In this document: positions 44,664 to 53,797 of the stretch, piece after piece
How the letters are laid out: each line of letters begins with the position of its first letter
Position numbering within the stretch: position 1 is the first letter of the stretch
The notes under the pieces: generated by a model
The model's input: the letters and a program-made list of their open reading frames with translations, nothing else
Database searches by the model: none
What the model was told of the DNA's origin: nothing
Assembly (NCBI RefSeq): GCF_014205685.1
Contig: NZ_JACIIU010000005.1
Span: 62,001 to 126,000, forward strand
Length of the DNA: 64,000 bases
Direction: 5' to 3'
Source: Paenochrobactrum gallinarii
GTDB lineage: Bacteria; Pseudomonadota; Alphaproteobacteria; Rhizobiales; Rhizobiaceae
Translations under genes and position numbers: made by a program

Positions 44664-45446
44664 TTAGTCTTCCTCCGTCCCCATATAGGCTGTGCGAACA
44701 CGGGGGTCTGCTGACACTTCAGCGTAATTGCCCTCAGCCAAAATTTCGCCGCGCTGTAACACGGTAATATTATGCCCGATATCAGCCACAACTTTCAAAT
44801 TATGCTCCACCATCAAAACCGCGCGGGTCTTGGCCACTTCGCGGATGAGGTTTGCAACATGCTCCACATCCTCGCCGCCCATCCCGGCCATCGGCTCATC
44901 CAGCAGCAGCACTTTGGGATCAAGCGCCAAGGTCGTGGCAATTTCCAGAACGCGTTTGCGCCCATAAGAAAGATCTGCCGCCAATGTATTGGTTTCATTG
45001 GTCAAACCTACCAAGGCCAAAAGCTCTTCTGCGCGTTGGTTGAGGCTGTTAAGCGAGGATAATGGCCGCCAAAATTGCGTTGCCAATTTGTTAGGGCGCT
45101 GCAAAGCAACGCGTACATTTTCCAGCAATGTCAAATGTGGAAAAACGGCTGAAATCTGGAATGAACGGACGAGCCCCATACGCGCGACCTTATCAGGTCG
45201 CGCATTGGTAATATCTGTGCCATCAAACACAATGGTTCCGCTGCTGGGCTGAAGAAACTTCGTCAGCAGATTGAAAACCGTGGTTTTTCCGGCACCATTG
45301 GGTCCGATCAATGCATGCACGCGGGCATGTTCCACATTAAGATCAACATTCTTGACCGCCGCAAAGTCACCAAAGGTTTTGCTCAAACCTTTGGCTGAAA
45401 GCACAATACGGGGGCTTTCATGTTTATCCAAAGCTGCATTCATCAT
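44664..45446 (-). CDS. LivG-like ABC ATPase (cassette 3)
   Basis: 260-aa ATPase: Walker A GPNGAGKTT, signature LSYGRKRV and Walker B VLLLDEPMAGMG. Start at 45446 (or the adjacent ATG at 45443) after GAGAGG. Gene order receptor-G-F-H-M differs from cassettes 1 and 2 (receptor-H-M-G-F), which argues against a recent common duplication. Confidence 0.93.
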   Translation of the reverse strand: MMNAALDKHESPRIVLSAKGLSKTFGDFAAVKNVDLNVEHARVHALIGPNGAGKTTVFNLLTKFLQPSSGTIVFDGTDITNARPDKVARMGLVRSFQISAVFPHLTLLENVRVALQRPNKLATQFWRPLSSLNSLNQRAEELLALVGLTNETNTLAADLSYGRKRVLEIATTLALDPKVLLLDEPMAGMGGEDVEHVANLIREVAKTRAVLMVEHNLKVVADIGHNITVLQRGEILAEGNYAEVSADPRVRTAYMGTEED

Positions 45447-45460
45447 AAAAGCGACCTCTC

Positions 45461-46672
45461 TTACTGTGCAACCAGAGAGCAACCGCTTTTTGCAGGATCG
45501 AGATAGGCTTCCTCACCAGGGATTGTTGCCAGAACATTATAATAGTCCCATGGCTCTTTGCTATCAGCAGGCTTTTTCACTTCCAGCAAATAAAGATCAC
45601 TGATCATACGACCATTTTCTGCAACGCGGCCATTCTTAGCAAAAACGTCATTAACCGGCAGTTCTTTCAAAGCTTTTGCAACTGCATCGCCTTCATCTGT
45701 ACCGGCTTTATCAATTGCTTTCAGGTAGCTGAGAACGGCTGAATAGGTTCCGGCATGAACCATGTTTGGCATCGCACCGGTGCGTTCCATGAAACGTTTG
45801 CCAAACTCACGGGATTCATCATCACGATCCCAATAGAAGCTCTCGGTCAGGGTCAGACCCTGTGCGGCTTCAAGGCCAAGGCCATGAACTTCAGCGATGG
45901 TGAAAAGCAAACCGGCAAGGCGCTGGCCACCGGCAGTGATGCCAAATTCGGCTGCCTGTTTAATCGCGTTAGATGTATCAAGGCCAGCATTGGCAAGGCC
46001 GATAACTTTAGCGCCAGAAGACTGTGCCTGCAGGAGGAAGGAAGAATAATCAGCGGTTGAAAGCGGGTGACGAACCGCACCTAAAACAGTACCACCTTTT
46101 TCTTTGACAAATTCAGAGGTGCTTTTTTCCAAAGAATAACCAAAAGCATAGTCAGCGGTGAGGAAGAACCAGCTGTCACCGCCCTGCTGCACCAATGCAC
46201 CGCCGGTACCATAGGCCAGCGAGTTAGTATCAAATGCCCAATGGAAACCATAAGGGCTGCACTGTGCGCCGGTCAGTTCATTGGTCGCGGCGGCGGTGTT
46301 GATAGTGATTTTCTTCTTATCTTTACTCAGCGCCTGAACGGCCAAGCCAACCGATGAAGAGGTCAGTTCCATGATAGAATCCACACCTTCGGTATCATAC
46401 CATTGGCGGGCAATATTGGAGGCAACGTCGGTTTTGTTTTGGTGATCAGCCGTCACCACTTCAATCGGCGCACCAAGCACTGTGCCACCAAAATCTTCCG
46501 CAGCCATTTTGGCTGCCTCATAAGAGTATTTACCGCCGAAACTGGCATAAACACCCGACTGGTCATTCAAAATACCAATCTTAACTTTTCCATCTGAAAT
46601 ATCAGCCGCATAAGCACTGGTGCTTGCAGCCAAAGCCATCATGGCTGACATGAAAATTTTTGCTGTACGCAT
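45461..46672 (-). CDS. ABC substrate-binding protein (cassette 3)
   Basis: 403-aa receptor with a Sec signal (MRTAKIFMSAMMALAASTSAYA) and Liv-type fold (KVKIGILNDQSGVYASFGGK). It opens the operon receptor-G-F-H-M-GMC-mmsB-aacS-bdhA. GGGAGG lies before the ATG. Binding-fold relatives of this branch take short acids or amides; the downstream enzymes point to an alcohol or hydroxy acid. Confidence 0.93.
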   Translation of the reverse strand: MRTAKIFMSAMMALAASTSAYAADISDGKVKIGILNDQSGVYASFGGKYSYEAAKMAAEDFGGTVLGAPIEVVTADHQNKTDVASNIARQWYDTEGVDSIMELTSSSVGLAVQALSKDKKKITINTAAATNELTGAQCSPYGFHWAFDTNSLAYGTGGALVQQGGDSWFFLTADYAFGYSLEKSTSEFVKEKGGTVLGAVRHPLSTADYSSFLLQAQSSGAKVIGLANAGLDTSNAIKQAAEFGITAGGQRLAGLLFTIAEVHGLGLEAAQGLTLTESFYWDRDDESREFGKRFMERTGAMPNMVHAGTYSAVLSYLKAIDKAGTDEGDAVAKALKELPVNDVFAKNGRVAENGRMISDLYLLEVKKPADSKEPWDYYNVLATIPGEEAYLDPAKSGCSLVAQ

Positions 46673-46899
46673 GTTTTCTCCTCCCAGAGATAAAATGGCA
46701 GCTGGCCTCAAATCGTTTTCTTAAAAGCAAGGCAGAGCTTATGCTTTCGAAAATTTTAGTGTGACCACTCCCGTTTTGTGGTGCCAGACGACTTAAGTTT
46801 CAGCAAACGGAGCGTTGACACAAGAGCCATCTCTTAGCAGAATGCGAACAGGTTCTGTTTATTTTTGTACAGAACTCTGTAAAAGCGGAGGGGCAAAAC
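46673..46899. promoter_or_regulatory. Divergent promoter region, cassette 3 / LysR
   Basis: 227 bp between the receptor gene and the divergent LysR gene. It should hold both promoters and LysR sites; no operator could be read with confidence. Confidence 0.4.
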
Positions 46900-47806
46900 G
46901 TGTCGACTGCATTTTCCTGGAATGATTTGCAATATTTTTTAGCTGTCGCAAGGACCGGGCAATTATCAGCCGCAGCGCGCAATCTGCGTACTACTCATGT
47001 GACTGTTTCACGCCGCATTGAACAGCTGGAATTTGCACTCAAAGCTAAATTATTTGAACGCAATCCGCGCGGTTACGAGTTAACGACAATTGGGCGAAGG
47101 CTGGTCGATACAGCCGAAATTATCGAAGCAGAAGCGGAGCGTTTACAGGCACAAATTTCCGACAGTGTCAGCCAGTTACGTGGTCTTGTGCGCCTGAGTG
47201 CACCGGAAGGAATTTCAAATTTTTTCTTCGTTGAGAAACTCACACAGTTTGCTGAAATTCACCCCCCATATCAACGTAGAATTGCTTACAATTCAACAGA
47301 TTATGGCACTTTCGCGTAAGGAGGCAGATGTAGCTATAACGCTTGATCCGCCTAAGGCCGGCCCATATATTAATAAGAAAATTATCGACTATACTCTGCA
47401 TATTTATGCAACCCGCGACTATTTAAGAAAACACCCGCCAATCACGCAAAAAAAGCAATTATTACAGCATTTTTTCATCGGATATGTGCAGGATCTGGTC
47501 TTCTCTCCCGGCCTTGATTATATGCGCGATGTGCTGCCCGGTTTGCGCCCTAATTTTCAGTCAACAAGCATTAGTGCCCAGCTTAAAGCTACTCTATGCA
47601 GCCGTGGTTTATGTGTACTTCCATATTTTATTGCACAAGGTTTTCCTCAGCTTCAAATAGTGCTGCCGGATGAAGTAGAGCTTAAACGGGGCTACTGGCT
47701 AACGTGCCATAATGATGTCGCCAATGCGCAACGTGTTGGCTCTCTGATGACCTACATTCTGGAAACTTTACGTGCCAATAAAGACTTCTTCAATCGGCAT
47801 CATTGA
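46900..47806 (+). pseudogene. LysR-family regulator, frameshifted in a C-run
   Basis: GTG start at 46900 after GGAGGGG. The HTH domain (FSWNDLQYFLAVARTGQLSAAARNL) and the effector-domain start are normal until FAEIHP. A run of six C at 47262-47267 shifts the frame, giving a premature stop at 47319. In the +1 frame the reading continues HINVELLTIQQIMALSRKEADVAITL to the normal end at 47806. Removing one C restores a 301-aa LysR protein. Divergent to cassette 3. True loss or a homopolymer sequencing error. Confidence 0.9.
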
Positions 47807-47995
47807 TGTTTATCTGTACAGTTTTGATCGTCTCATATTATACTTATTGATAAGAAATCCATAAATTTTAGTGGGTGATTATTTACTCGTGAATGCAATC
47901 ATACCTTTAATCTCAGTGGCAATTTGTCAGAATCACAAGACAGATTTCGCATTAAGTTCTATGCTGCATCACAGGACACAGGGCTTTAAAAGCAT

Positions 47996-48544
47996 ATGAC
48001 GGCTGAACTTATATTGCATCATCTTCATACAGGCACGGTGCTTGATCCGCTCTATTATGTGACGCGTAACGACATTCTGATCGGGCTTGATTTCGGCCCC
48101 GCTGAAGGACGACTGACAACATTATTAAAACGTCGTTTTGCGGATGATTTTACTATCAGAGTGACACAACACAGGCATCCCGTTGATGTTGTTATCGAGA
48201 ATTATTTAAACGGTGACCTGCATGCAGGCGAGGATTTAGTCGTTGATTGTGGCGGAACACAGTTTCAGCAGCGAGTATGGGCCGCTCTTCGCACCATACC
48301 GGTTGGTAAAACATGGAGTTATGGTGAACTGGCGACAAAACTTGGCACGCCGAGTGCTGCGCGAGCTGTCGGCCTTGCCAACGGGCTTAACCCTGTGAGC
48401 CTTTTTGTACCTTGCCACCGCGTGATTGGTAGCAACGGCACTTTAACCGGCTATGCCGGTGGCTTAGCACGTAAAAAATGGCTGCTGAAACATGAGAAGG
48501 CGTTGGTGGACAACGAAACACCTTCACTGTTCTCCTTTCTGTAA
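47996..48544 (+). CDS. ogt: Methylated-DNA--protein-cysteine methyltransferase (Ogt-type)
   Basis: 182-aa O6-alkylguanine repair protein. The acceptor Cys140 is in PCHRVIGSNG, with the DNA-binding block VGKTWSYGELATKLGTPSAARAVG and the Ada-like GGLARKKWLL. It removes alkyl groups from guanine by suicide transfer. The N-terminal part is shorter and less conserved, as usual. No regulator adjacent. Confidence 0.93.
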   Translation: MTAELILHHLHTGTVLDPLYYVTRNDILIGLDFGPAEGRLTTLLKRRFADDFTIRVTQHRHPVDVVIENYLNGDLHAGEDLVVDCGGTQFQQRVWAALRTIPVGKTWSYGELATKLGTPSAARAVGLANGLNPVSLFVPCHRVIGSNGTLTGYAGGLARKKWLLKHEKALVDNETPSLFSFL

Positions 48545-48599
48545 ATGAATTTCTTCTCTATGCGCACAAACAAAAAGCCGGTTATAGTTTTCTCTTTAA

Positions 48600-48848
48600 C
48601 TGACTTTCATAATCGCAAATACTAAGATCAGCAGCGATAGTTCTGGCTGGGCTTGGCTGGTATTTGACGGTGAAAAATCAAGAATTACCAAAACCGGTAA
48701 TGCTGATATGCCATTAACAGATGGTCATCACGCTTTGCTGACCTGCGATGTCTGGGAGCAGACTTATTATATCGATTACCGCAATATACGCCCGAAATAT
48801 GTCGATGCTTTTTTAAGCCATCTGGTCAATTGGGAAATTGGTTACTGA
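48600..48848 (+). CDS. Possible small protein without a canonical start codon
   Basis: A frame from CTG 48600 to TGA 48848 encodes about 82 aa with natural-looking composition (SSGWAWLVFDGEKSRI, TCDVWEQTYYIDYRN, VDAFLSHLVNWEIGY). No ATG, GTG or TTG opens it; the first ATG is internal, at 48709. A stop lies immediately before the CTG. Either a decayed gene that lost its start, a CTG/ATA-initiated one, or a truncated remnant. The function is not recognised. Confidence 0.35.
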   Translation: MTFIIANTKISSDSSGWAWLVFDGEKSRITKTGNADMPLTDGHHALLTCDVWEQTYYIDYRNIRPKYVDAFLSHLVNWEIGY

Positions 48849-48884
48849 GCACTTTGTAACGGCAATAGCATAAATTATAAATAA

Positions 48885-48929
48885 GCCGAATAAGACGAGT
48901 GAAACATCAAATCACTGGTTTTATTCGGC
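48885..48929. terminator. Long bidirectional hairpin terminator
   Basis: GCCGAATAA pairs with TTATTCGGC, with an inner AGTGA/TCACT stem. It lies between the small plus-strand frame and the minus-strand KdgK-like gene stop at 48949. Confidence 0.75.
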
Positions 48930-48948
48930 GAAATGATCGTTCAATATA

Positions 48949-49863
48949 TTAAGCAGGCATTGCAGCCGTTGGAATGATAGCACCCGGATGCAGCACAACA
49001 ATTGCAGCTAATTTTGCTGCTTGCTGAATAGCTGTTTTTGCATCCAGTCCATCGCCGCGCGCTGCCAGAAAAGCAGCATTAAAGCTATCACCCGCGCCTG
49101 TGGTATCAATCGCTGTGACAGCCTCTGGCAGCTCATATTGCTCGACTTCACCGGAAGCGGCGCTACGATAAAATACGTTGCCGCCACCTGTCGTTAAAAT
49201 AATCTCGGCGTCACTAAGCGATATGAGTTTCTGCATCGCTACAACAGGTGAATAAATGCCAAAACAGGCTTCAATATCATCCAGCGAAGGTAATAAAACA
49301 GTTGCTAATTTTGCTGCCTTAGTGATCAATTCGCATGCTATTTCTACATTTTCCCATAACACCGGCCGGTAATTCGTATCAAATATAATCTGCGTGCCTT
49401 GTTGTTTTAACACAGCAAGTTTTTTGAAAAAATGGGCTCTGCCTTCCGGCTTTAAAACTGCTAATATGATTGCTGAAAAAATAAGCACCGGAGCCTTTTC
49501 AAGATCAGCAAGATGCGCAGCATTGTCGAAATAAGTACGGAATGGTGACTGATCCCGCCAATAGGAAAAGCTGCGTTCGCCCTTCGCGTCGGTTGAAATA
49601 AAACTCAAGCTGGCACGGGCATTTTCATCAACTGCTAAGGCCGAAACATCAACGCCCTCAGCAGCGATTGTCTCACTTAGCCAGCGACTATGCAGATCAT
49701 TGCCAACGCGTGACAAATAGCCAACAGAGCCTGCCTTTGTCAGTCTCGCAAGATAGATTGCTGTATTAAGCGTATCGCCACCGGCACGGCGATCAAATGT
49801 CGAAGGCTCATCACGGCGTGATGTAAATTCAACTAAAGGATCGCCAATCGCCAGATAACGCAT
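48949..49863 (-). CDS. PfkB-family sugar kinase (2-keto-3-deoxygluconate kinase-like)
   Basis: 304-aa ribokinase-fold kinase: N-terminal glycine pair AGGDTLNTAIYLARL, and the catalytic/anion-hole motif DTTGAGDSFNAAF. The GERSFSYWRDQSPFR block is typical of 2-keto-3-deoxygluconate kinases. It is last in the LacI-controlled import operon, two bases after the dehydrogenase, suggesting that the pathway ends in a phosphorylated 2-keto-sugar acid. Confidence 0.88.
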   Translation of the reverse strand: MRYLAIGDPLVEFTSRRDEPSTFDRRAGGDTLNTAIYLARLTKAGSVGYLSRVGNDLHSRWLSETIAAEGVDVSALAVDENARASLSFISTDAKGERSFSYWRDQSPFRTYFDNAAHLADLEKAPVLIFSAIILAVLKPEGRAHFFKKLAVLKQQGTQIIFDTNYRPVLWENVEIACELITKAAKLATVLLPSLDDIEACFGIYSPVVAMQKLISLSDAEIILTTGGGNVFYRSAASGEVEQYELPEAVTAIDTTGAGDSFNAAFLAARGDGLDAKTAIQQAAKLAAIVVLHPGAIIPTAAMPA

Positions 49864-49864
49864 G

Positions 49865-50785
49865 TTACACCTCGTAAGGGGTCAGTAAAGGTTTGCCAGC
49901 CACATAAGCTGCCAGATTATCAAGCACCAATTGTGCCATGGCACGGCGGGCTTCACTGGTGGCAGAACCCACATGCGGGGTGAGCACGCAATTAGGCGCT
50001 TTCATCAAGGCTTCCGGCACATGAGGTTCATCATCGAAAACATCCAGCGCAGCACCTGCAATCATGCCGCTCGTAAGGGCTAGTGCTAAGGCTTCAGCAT
50101 CGACCAACGGGCCACGTGCAACATTGATGACTATGCCGTTTGTACCCAAAGCCGATAAGGTTTCGCGCCCGACCAAACCATTATTATCTGCATTTGCCGA
50201 TGCGGTTACAAATAAGAGTTCGCACTCGTGCGCCAGGGAAATGACATCTGCGCAATAAGTGTCAGGCGTATCTGATTTGCGGCTACGTGCCGTATAGAAA
50301 ACTTCAAGGCCTAACCCGCGCAGCAGATCGGCAAGTTTGCGTCCGATGCGTCCATAACCCAAAATACCAGCTCGGCGCCCAAGAACTGAGCTTCCAAGGG
50401 GCAACTTACCATCAGTTGCCCATTTACCGTCACGAATAAAACGATCACCTTCAGCAATACGACGCGCCGATGCAAAGGCCAGCCCCAATGCCATTTCTGC
50501 AACAGCAGATGAAAGCACATCCGGCGTTGTCGTAACCTGAATGTCGCGCTTCTTCGCTTCACTCAAATCAACCGCATCAACACCCACACCATTGACCGCA
50601 ATCAGACGCAGATTTGGCATTTTAGCCATTTGCTCTGCGGATAAACCAACGCTTCCTGATGTCAGCACCATTTCCACATCGGCCGCGTCGTTAATATCGC
50701 GCACTACATCATAGTTTTTAGCCAATTGCTCAGCCATTTCTTGCGGCTTAAGTTCTGCCAAAACCAAAATGCGTGGGCAACTCAT
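49865..50785 (-). CDS. D-isomer-specific 2-hydroxyacid dehydrogenase
   Basis: 306-aa NAD(P)-dependent enzyme. The cofactor motif [16 protein letters not shown], the catalytic Arg in NVARGPLVD, Glu in [11 protein letters not shown] and His in LTPHVGSAT are all present. Probably reduces or oxidises a sugar-derived keto/hydroxy acid such as 2-ketogluconate, given the KdgK-like kinase; glyoxylate/hydroxypyruvate is the alternative. Its start overlaps the ATPase gene stop by four bases. Confidence 0.9.
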   Translation of the reverse strand: MSCPRILVLAELKPQEMAEQLAKNYDVVRDINDAADVEMVLTSGSVGLSAEQMAKMPNLRLIAVNGVGVDAVDLSEAKKRDIQVTTTPDVLSSAVAEMALGLAFASARRIAEGDRFIRDGKWATDGKLPLGSSVLGRRAGILGYGRIGRKLADLLRGLGLEVFYTARSRKSDTPDTYCADVISLAHECELLFVTASANADNNGLVGRETLSALGTNGIVINVARGPLVDAEALALALTSGMIAGAALDVFDDEPHVPEALMKAPNCVLTPHVGSATSEARRAMAQLVLDNLAAYVAGKPLLTPYEV

Positions 50786-51516
50786 GCAATTTGCCCCAAG
50801 AAATTGCGCAAGCGCTCATTTTTCGGGTTTTTGAAGAATTCGTCTGGCGTATTTTCTTCAACAATCACGCCCTTATCCATGAAGATAACGCGATCTGCCA
50901 CCGCACGGGCAAAATCCATCTCATGGGTCACACAAAGCATTGTCATCCCGTCGCGGGCAAGATCTACCATTGTGTCCAGCACCTCTTTGACCATTTCAGG
51001 ATCAAGTGCACTGGTCGGCTCATCAAACAACATGATACGTGGCTTCATGCAAAGCGCGCGGGCAATAGCAACGCGCTGCTGCTGGCCACCGGAAAGCTGC
51101 GCCGGATATTTATTGGCCTGCTCCGGAATTTTCACACGTTCCAAATATGCACGCGCTGTTTCTTCTGCTTCCGCACGCGAAATTTTGCGTGTTTTCATTG
51201 GCGCGAGAATACAATTCTCCAACACGGTCATATGCGGAAAAAGATTAAAAGATTGAAAGACCATGCCGATATCACGACGGATCAGCGCTGCATTACTGCC
51301 ACCGGCAGTTAGTTCCACACCGTCAACGGTGATGCTGCCAGACTCGATCGCTTCAAGCTGATTGATCGTACGGATCAGTGTTGACTTTCCTGAGCCCGAA
51401 GGGCCGCAGATAACAATCTTTTCACCGCGGCCAACAGTCAGATTAATATCATTCAAAGCATGAAAGGCCTGATAATATTTATTAACGCCGCGCATTGTGA
51501 TGATTGGTTCAGCCAT
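50782..51516 (-). CDS. Polar-amino-acid-type ABC ATPase
   Basis: 244-aa ATPase of the GlnQ/HisP family: Walker [11 protein letters not shown]-loop [11 protein letters not shown], signature LSGGQQQRV, Walker [15 protein letters not shown] and H-loop [11 protein letters not shown] 51516 behind GGAGAAGAGAG. Energises the two permeases upstream in the same operon. Confidence 0.95.
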   Translation of the reverse strand: MAEPIITMRGVNKYYQAFHALNDINLTVGRGEKIVICGPSGSGKSTLIRTINQLEAIESGSITVDGVELTAGGSNAALIRRDIGMVFQSFNLFPHMTVLENCILAPMKTRKISRAEAEETARAYLERVKIPEQANKYPAQLSGGQQQRVAIARALCMKPRIMLFDEPTSALDPEMVKEVLDTMVDLARDGMTMLCVTHEMDFARAVADRVIFMDKGVIVEENTPDEFFKNPKNERLRNFLGQIA

Positions 51517-51537
51517 GATCTCTCTTCTCCTCAAAAT

Positions 51538-51559
51538 GCCCGACCGTCGCCGGTCGGGC
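51538..51559 (-). other. Stem-loop between receptor and ATPase genes
   Basis: GCCCGACC-N6-GGTCGGGC followed on the minus strand by ATTTT. Probably a partial attenuator that keeps receptor mRNA more abundant than the ATPase. Confidence 0.6.
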
Positions 51560-51571
51560 ACTTAGTCATTT

Positions 51572-52369
51572 TTATTGAGCTGCTTTAACAAAATCCGGCA
51601 ATGGTTCAGACAACCACTTATTATGGATTGTGTCCAAAGTGCCGTCAGTTGTTGCCTGCGTTACAAAAGCATTGATCTTTTCAAGCAAAGCATCAGAGCC
51701 CGGCGAAACGGCAATGCCTTGCACCTGACTGGACATGTCAAACTTCTTATTAAAACGATCACCTGTTGCTTTAACAATTTCAGCCATCACAACATTTGAA
51801 AGGCCGATCAGCTTAACCTGACCGGAAAGCAACGCCTGAGCAGCAGTCGCATCATCATCAAAACGACGGATATCAGCATCGGCTGGTGCAACTTTAGTCA
51901 CACCAATATCCTGCGTTGAGGCACGGGCAACGGCAACAGACTTGCCTGACAGCTCTTCAGGTTTGGTCAGTTCCAAAGTTTTATCGCCATAAACAGCAGT
52001 GCTGATACCGGCATAGGCTTTGGAAAAATCAACTTTCTGCGCACGTTCTTCAGTCACACCGAGAGAGGCAACCAGCACGTCAACCTGACCTGACAACAGA
52101 TAAGGAATGCGGTTTGGACCAGTAACCGGTACAATCTGTGCCTTTACGCCTAAATAGTCACCCAATGCTTTGGCAACATCGGCATCATAGCCATCAGGTG
52201 TGCCCGACGCATCCAGAATACCAAAAGGCGGGAAATCAACCAGCATACCGATTTTAACGGTTCCGGCCTTTTCAATCGCTGCCAGATCAGCAGCTGCTGC
52301 TGGCAAAGCCAAGCCAAGCGCAACAGTCGCGGCAGCAACATATGAGAATAAACGAGTGGAAAATTTCAT
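51572..52369 (-). CDS. ABC substrate-binding protein, family 3 (amino-acid type)
   Basis: 265-aa periplasmic receptor with a signal peptide (FSYVAAATVALGLALPAAAAD). The SBP_bac_3 motifs IGMLVDFPPFGILDASGTPDGYDADVAKAL and FSKAYAG are visible. The permease pair and ATPase complete the importer. Despite the amino-acid-type fold, the attached kinase and dehydrogenase suggest a sugar acid ligand (inference). Confidence 0.94.
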   Translation of the reverse strand: MKFSTRLFSYVAAATVALGLALPAAAADLAAIEKAGTVKIGMLVDFPPFGILDASGTPDGYDADVAKALGDYLGVKAQIVPVTGPNRIPYLLSGQVDVLVASLGVTEERAQKVDFSKAYAGISTAVYGDKTLELTKPEELSGKSVAVARASTQDIGVTKVAPADADIRRFDDDATAAQALLSGQVKLIGLSNVVMAEIVKATGDRFNKKFDMSSQVQGIAVSPGSDALLEKINAFVTQATTDGTLDTIHNKWLSEPLPDFVKAAQ

Positions 52370-52404
52370 AGACTTCTCCTCCTTAAACGATGATTATTGA
52401 GTAT

Positions 52405-53061
52405 TTAACGGGTAATTGCGAGACGCATACGTGCTTCCAGCCTGCGCGAGAGGACAGAAAGCGGCCAGCACAAAATGAAATAAAGAGCGGCAACAATACC
52501 GAACACCAAAAATGGCTGGAAAGTCGCATTATTGACGATTTGGCCAGCGCGGGTCAGCTCTGCAAAACCAATGATGGATGCCAATGATGTGCCTTTAATC
52601 AGCTGCACCAAAAATCCGACCGTTGGCGCCACTGACAGACGCATCGCCTGTGGCAGCACAACATAGCGCATACGGTTAAAATAGGAGAGCGACAAGGCAA
52701 AAGACGCTTCGCTCTGACCAGAAGGCACTGCATCAATTGAGCCGCGCCAAATCTCGCCCAAATAGGCACTTGCATGCAGCGTCAAAGCAATTGCTGCCGC
52801 AATCAGCGGGTTAATCGGAAAGCCCATTACCGCAAGGCCAAAATAGACCAAAAACAACTGCATCAACAGCGGCGTGCCCTGAAACAGACGAATGAATCCT
52901 GCTGAAAAGCCACGCAGCCATACATTGCCGGATGTACGCGCCAATGCAATGATCAAGCCACCAATAGCGCCACCTGCAAATGCAATAGCAGACAAAATCA
53001 ATGTCCAGCGTACAGCCATAACAATGAATAAGACATCAGCGGAAGAAAACTCACGGATCAT
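52405..53061 (-). CDS. Polar-amino-acid-type ABC permease 2
   Basis: 218-aa HisMQ-type permease with five hydrophobic segments; the EAA-loop (EASFALSLSYFNRMRYVVLPQAM) is present and the FQGTPLLMQLFLVYFGL motif is conserved. The start overlaps closely with the stop of the partner permease. Confidence 0.93.
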   Translation of the reverse strand: MIREFSSADVLFIVMAVRWTLILSAIAFAGGAIGGLIIALARTSGNVWLRGFSAGFIRLFQGTPLLMQLFLVYFGLAVMGFPINPLIAAAIALTLHASAYLGEIWRGSIDAVPSGQSEASFALSLSYFNRMRYVVLPQAMRLSVAPTVGFLVQLIKGTSLASIIGFAELTRAGQIVNNATFQPFLVFGIVAALYFILCWPLSVLSRRLEARMRLAITR

Positions 53062-53062
53062 G

Positions 53063-53731
53063 TCAGCGCCCCAACGGATATGTGAACAAAAAGCGGCGGA
53101 TCACTGCAAACAGACTTGTAAAGCCAAGTGACAGCACAAAATACATCACGCTAAGCACCAGATAAATTTCAAAGCTGGCGAAAGTTTTTGCATTTAAATC
53201 GGCCCCCATCGAGGCCAGATCATTAGCCGAAATGGCAGACACAACGCTCGACGTTAAAAGCAAATAAATAAACTGGCTCGTCAGCGAAGGATAAATACTT
53301 CTCAGTGCAGGCTTGATCACAATATAACGGAAAATCTGCATTCGTGACAGGCTCAATGCCCGCCCCGCTTCTATCTGCCCCTGCGGAATAGATTCAATAC
53401 CCGCACGAATGATTTCAGTACCATAAGCCCCGACATTAATCACAAGCGCAACAAGCGCTGCCGTGTTGGGCGACATACTAACACCAACCGCCGGCAACCC
53501 GAAGAAGATGAAAAAGATTTGAATAAGGAACGGAGTATTGCGGATCACCTCCACATAAACACCAACCAGCCAGCGCAAAAATGGCATTGTTGACGTTTTG
53601 GCCATCGCTCCCAAAACAGAAACAACAAGGCCCAGCACCATCGCGATAAGCGAGAGGCGTACCGTTAACCAAGCACCGTATAACAACAAATCAAGGTTGT
53701 TAAAAACCGGTTCGAAATTGAGCTGATACAT
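53063..53731 (-). CDS. Polar-amino-acid-type ABC permease 1
   Basis: 222-aa HisMQ-type permease: EVIRNTPFLIQIFFIFFGLP and the EAA loop (EAGRALSLSRMQIFRYIVIKPAL). It is the first gene of the operon permease-permease-receptor-ATPase-dehydrogenase-kinase, and lies just after a LacI-type operator. Confidence 0.93.
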   Translation of the reverse strand: MYQLNFEPVFNNLDLLLYGAWLTVRLSLIAMVLGLVVSVLGAMAKTSTMPFLRWLVGVYVEVIRNTPFLIQIFFIFFGLPAVGVSMSPNTAALVALVINVGAYGTEIIRAGIESIPQGQIEAGRALSLSRMQIFRYIVIKPALRSIYPSLTSQFIYLLLTSSVVSAISANDLASMGADLNAKTFASFEIYLVLSVMYFVLSLGFTSLFAVIRRFLFTYPLGR

Positions 53732-53764
53732 CGCCCCTCTCCGCGGATATTGCTAATTTCACAA

Positions 53765-53780
53765 TTTAGAACGATCTAAA
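53765..53780. promoter_or_regulatory. LacI-type operator
   Basis: TTTAGAACGATCTAAA: a palindrome with the central CG pair typical of LacI-family sites, 33 bp upstream of the first permease start. The LacI gene ends at 53798, so this is the control site of the import operon. Confidence 0.7.
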
Positions 53781-53797
53781 TGAGAAAAATAACAGAG

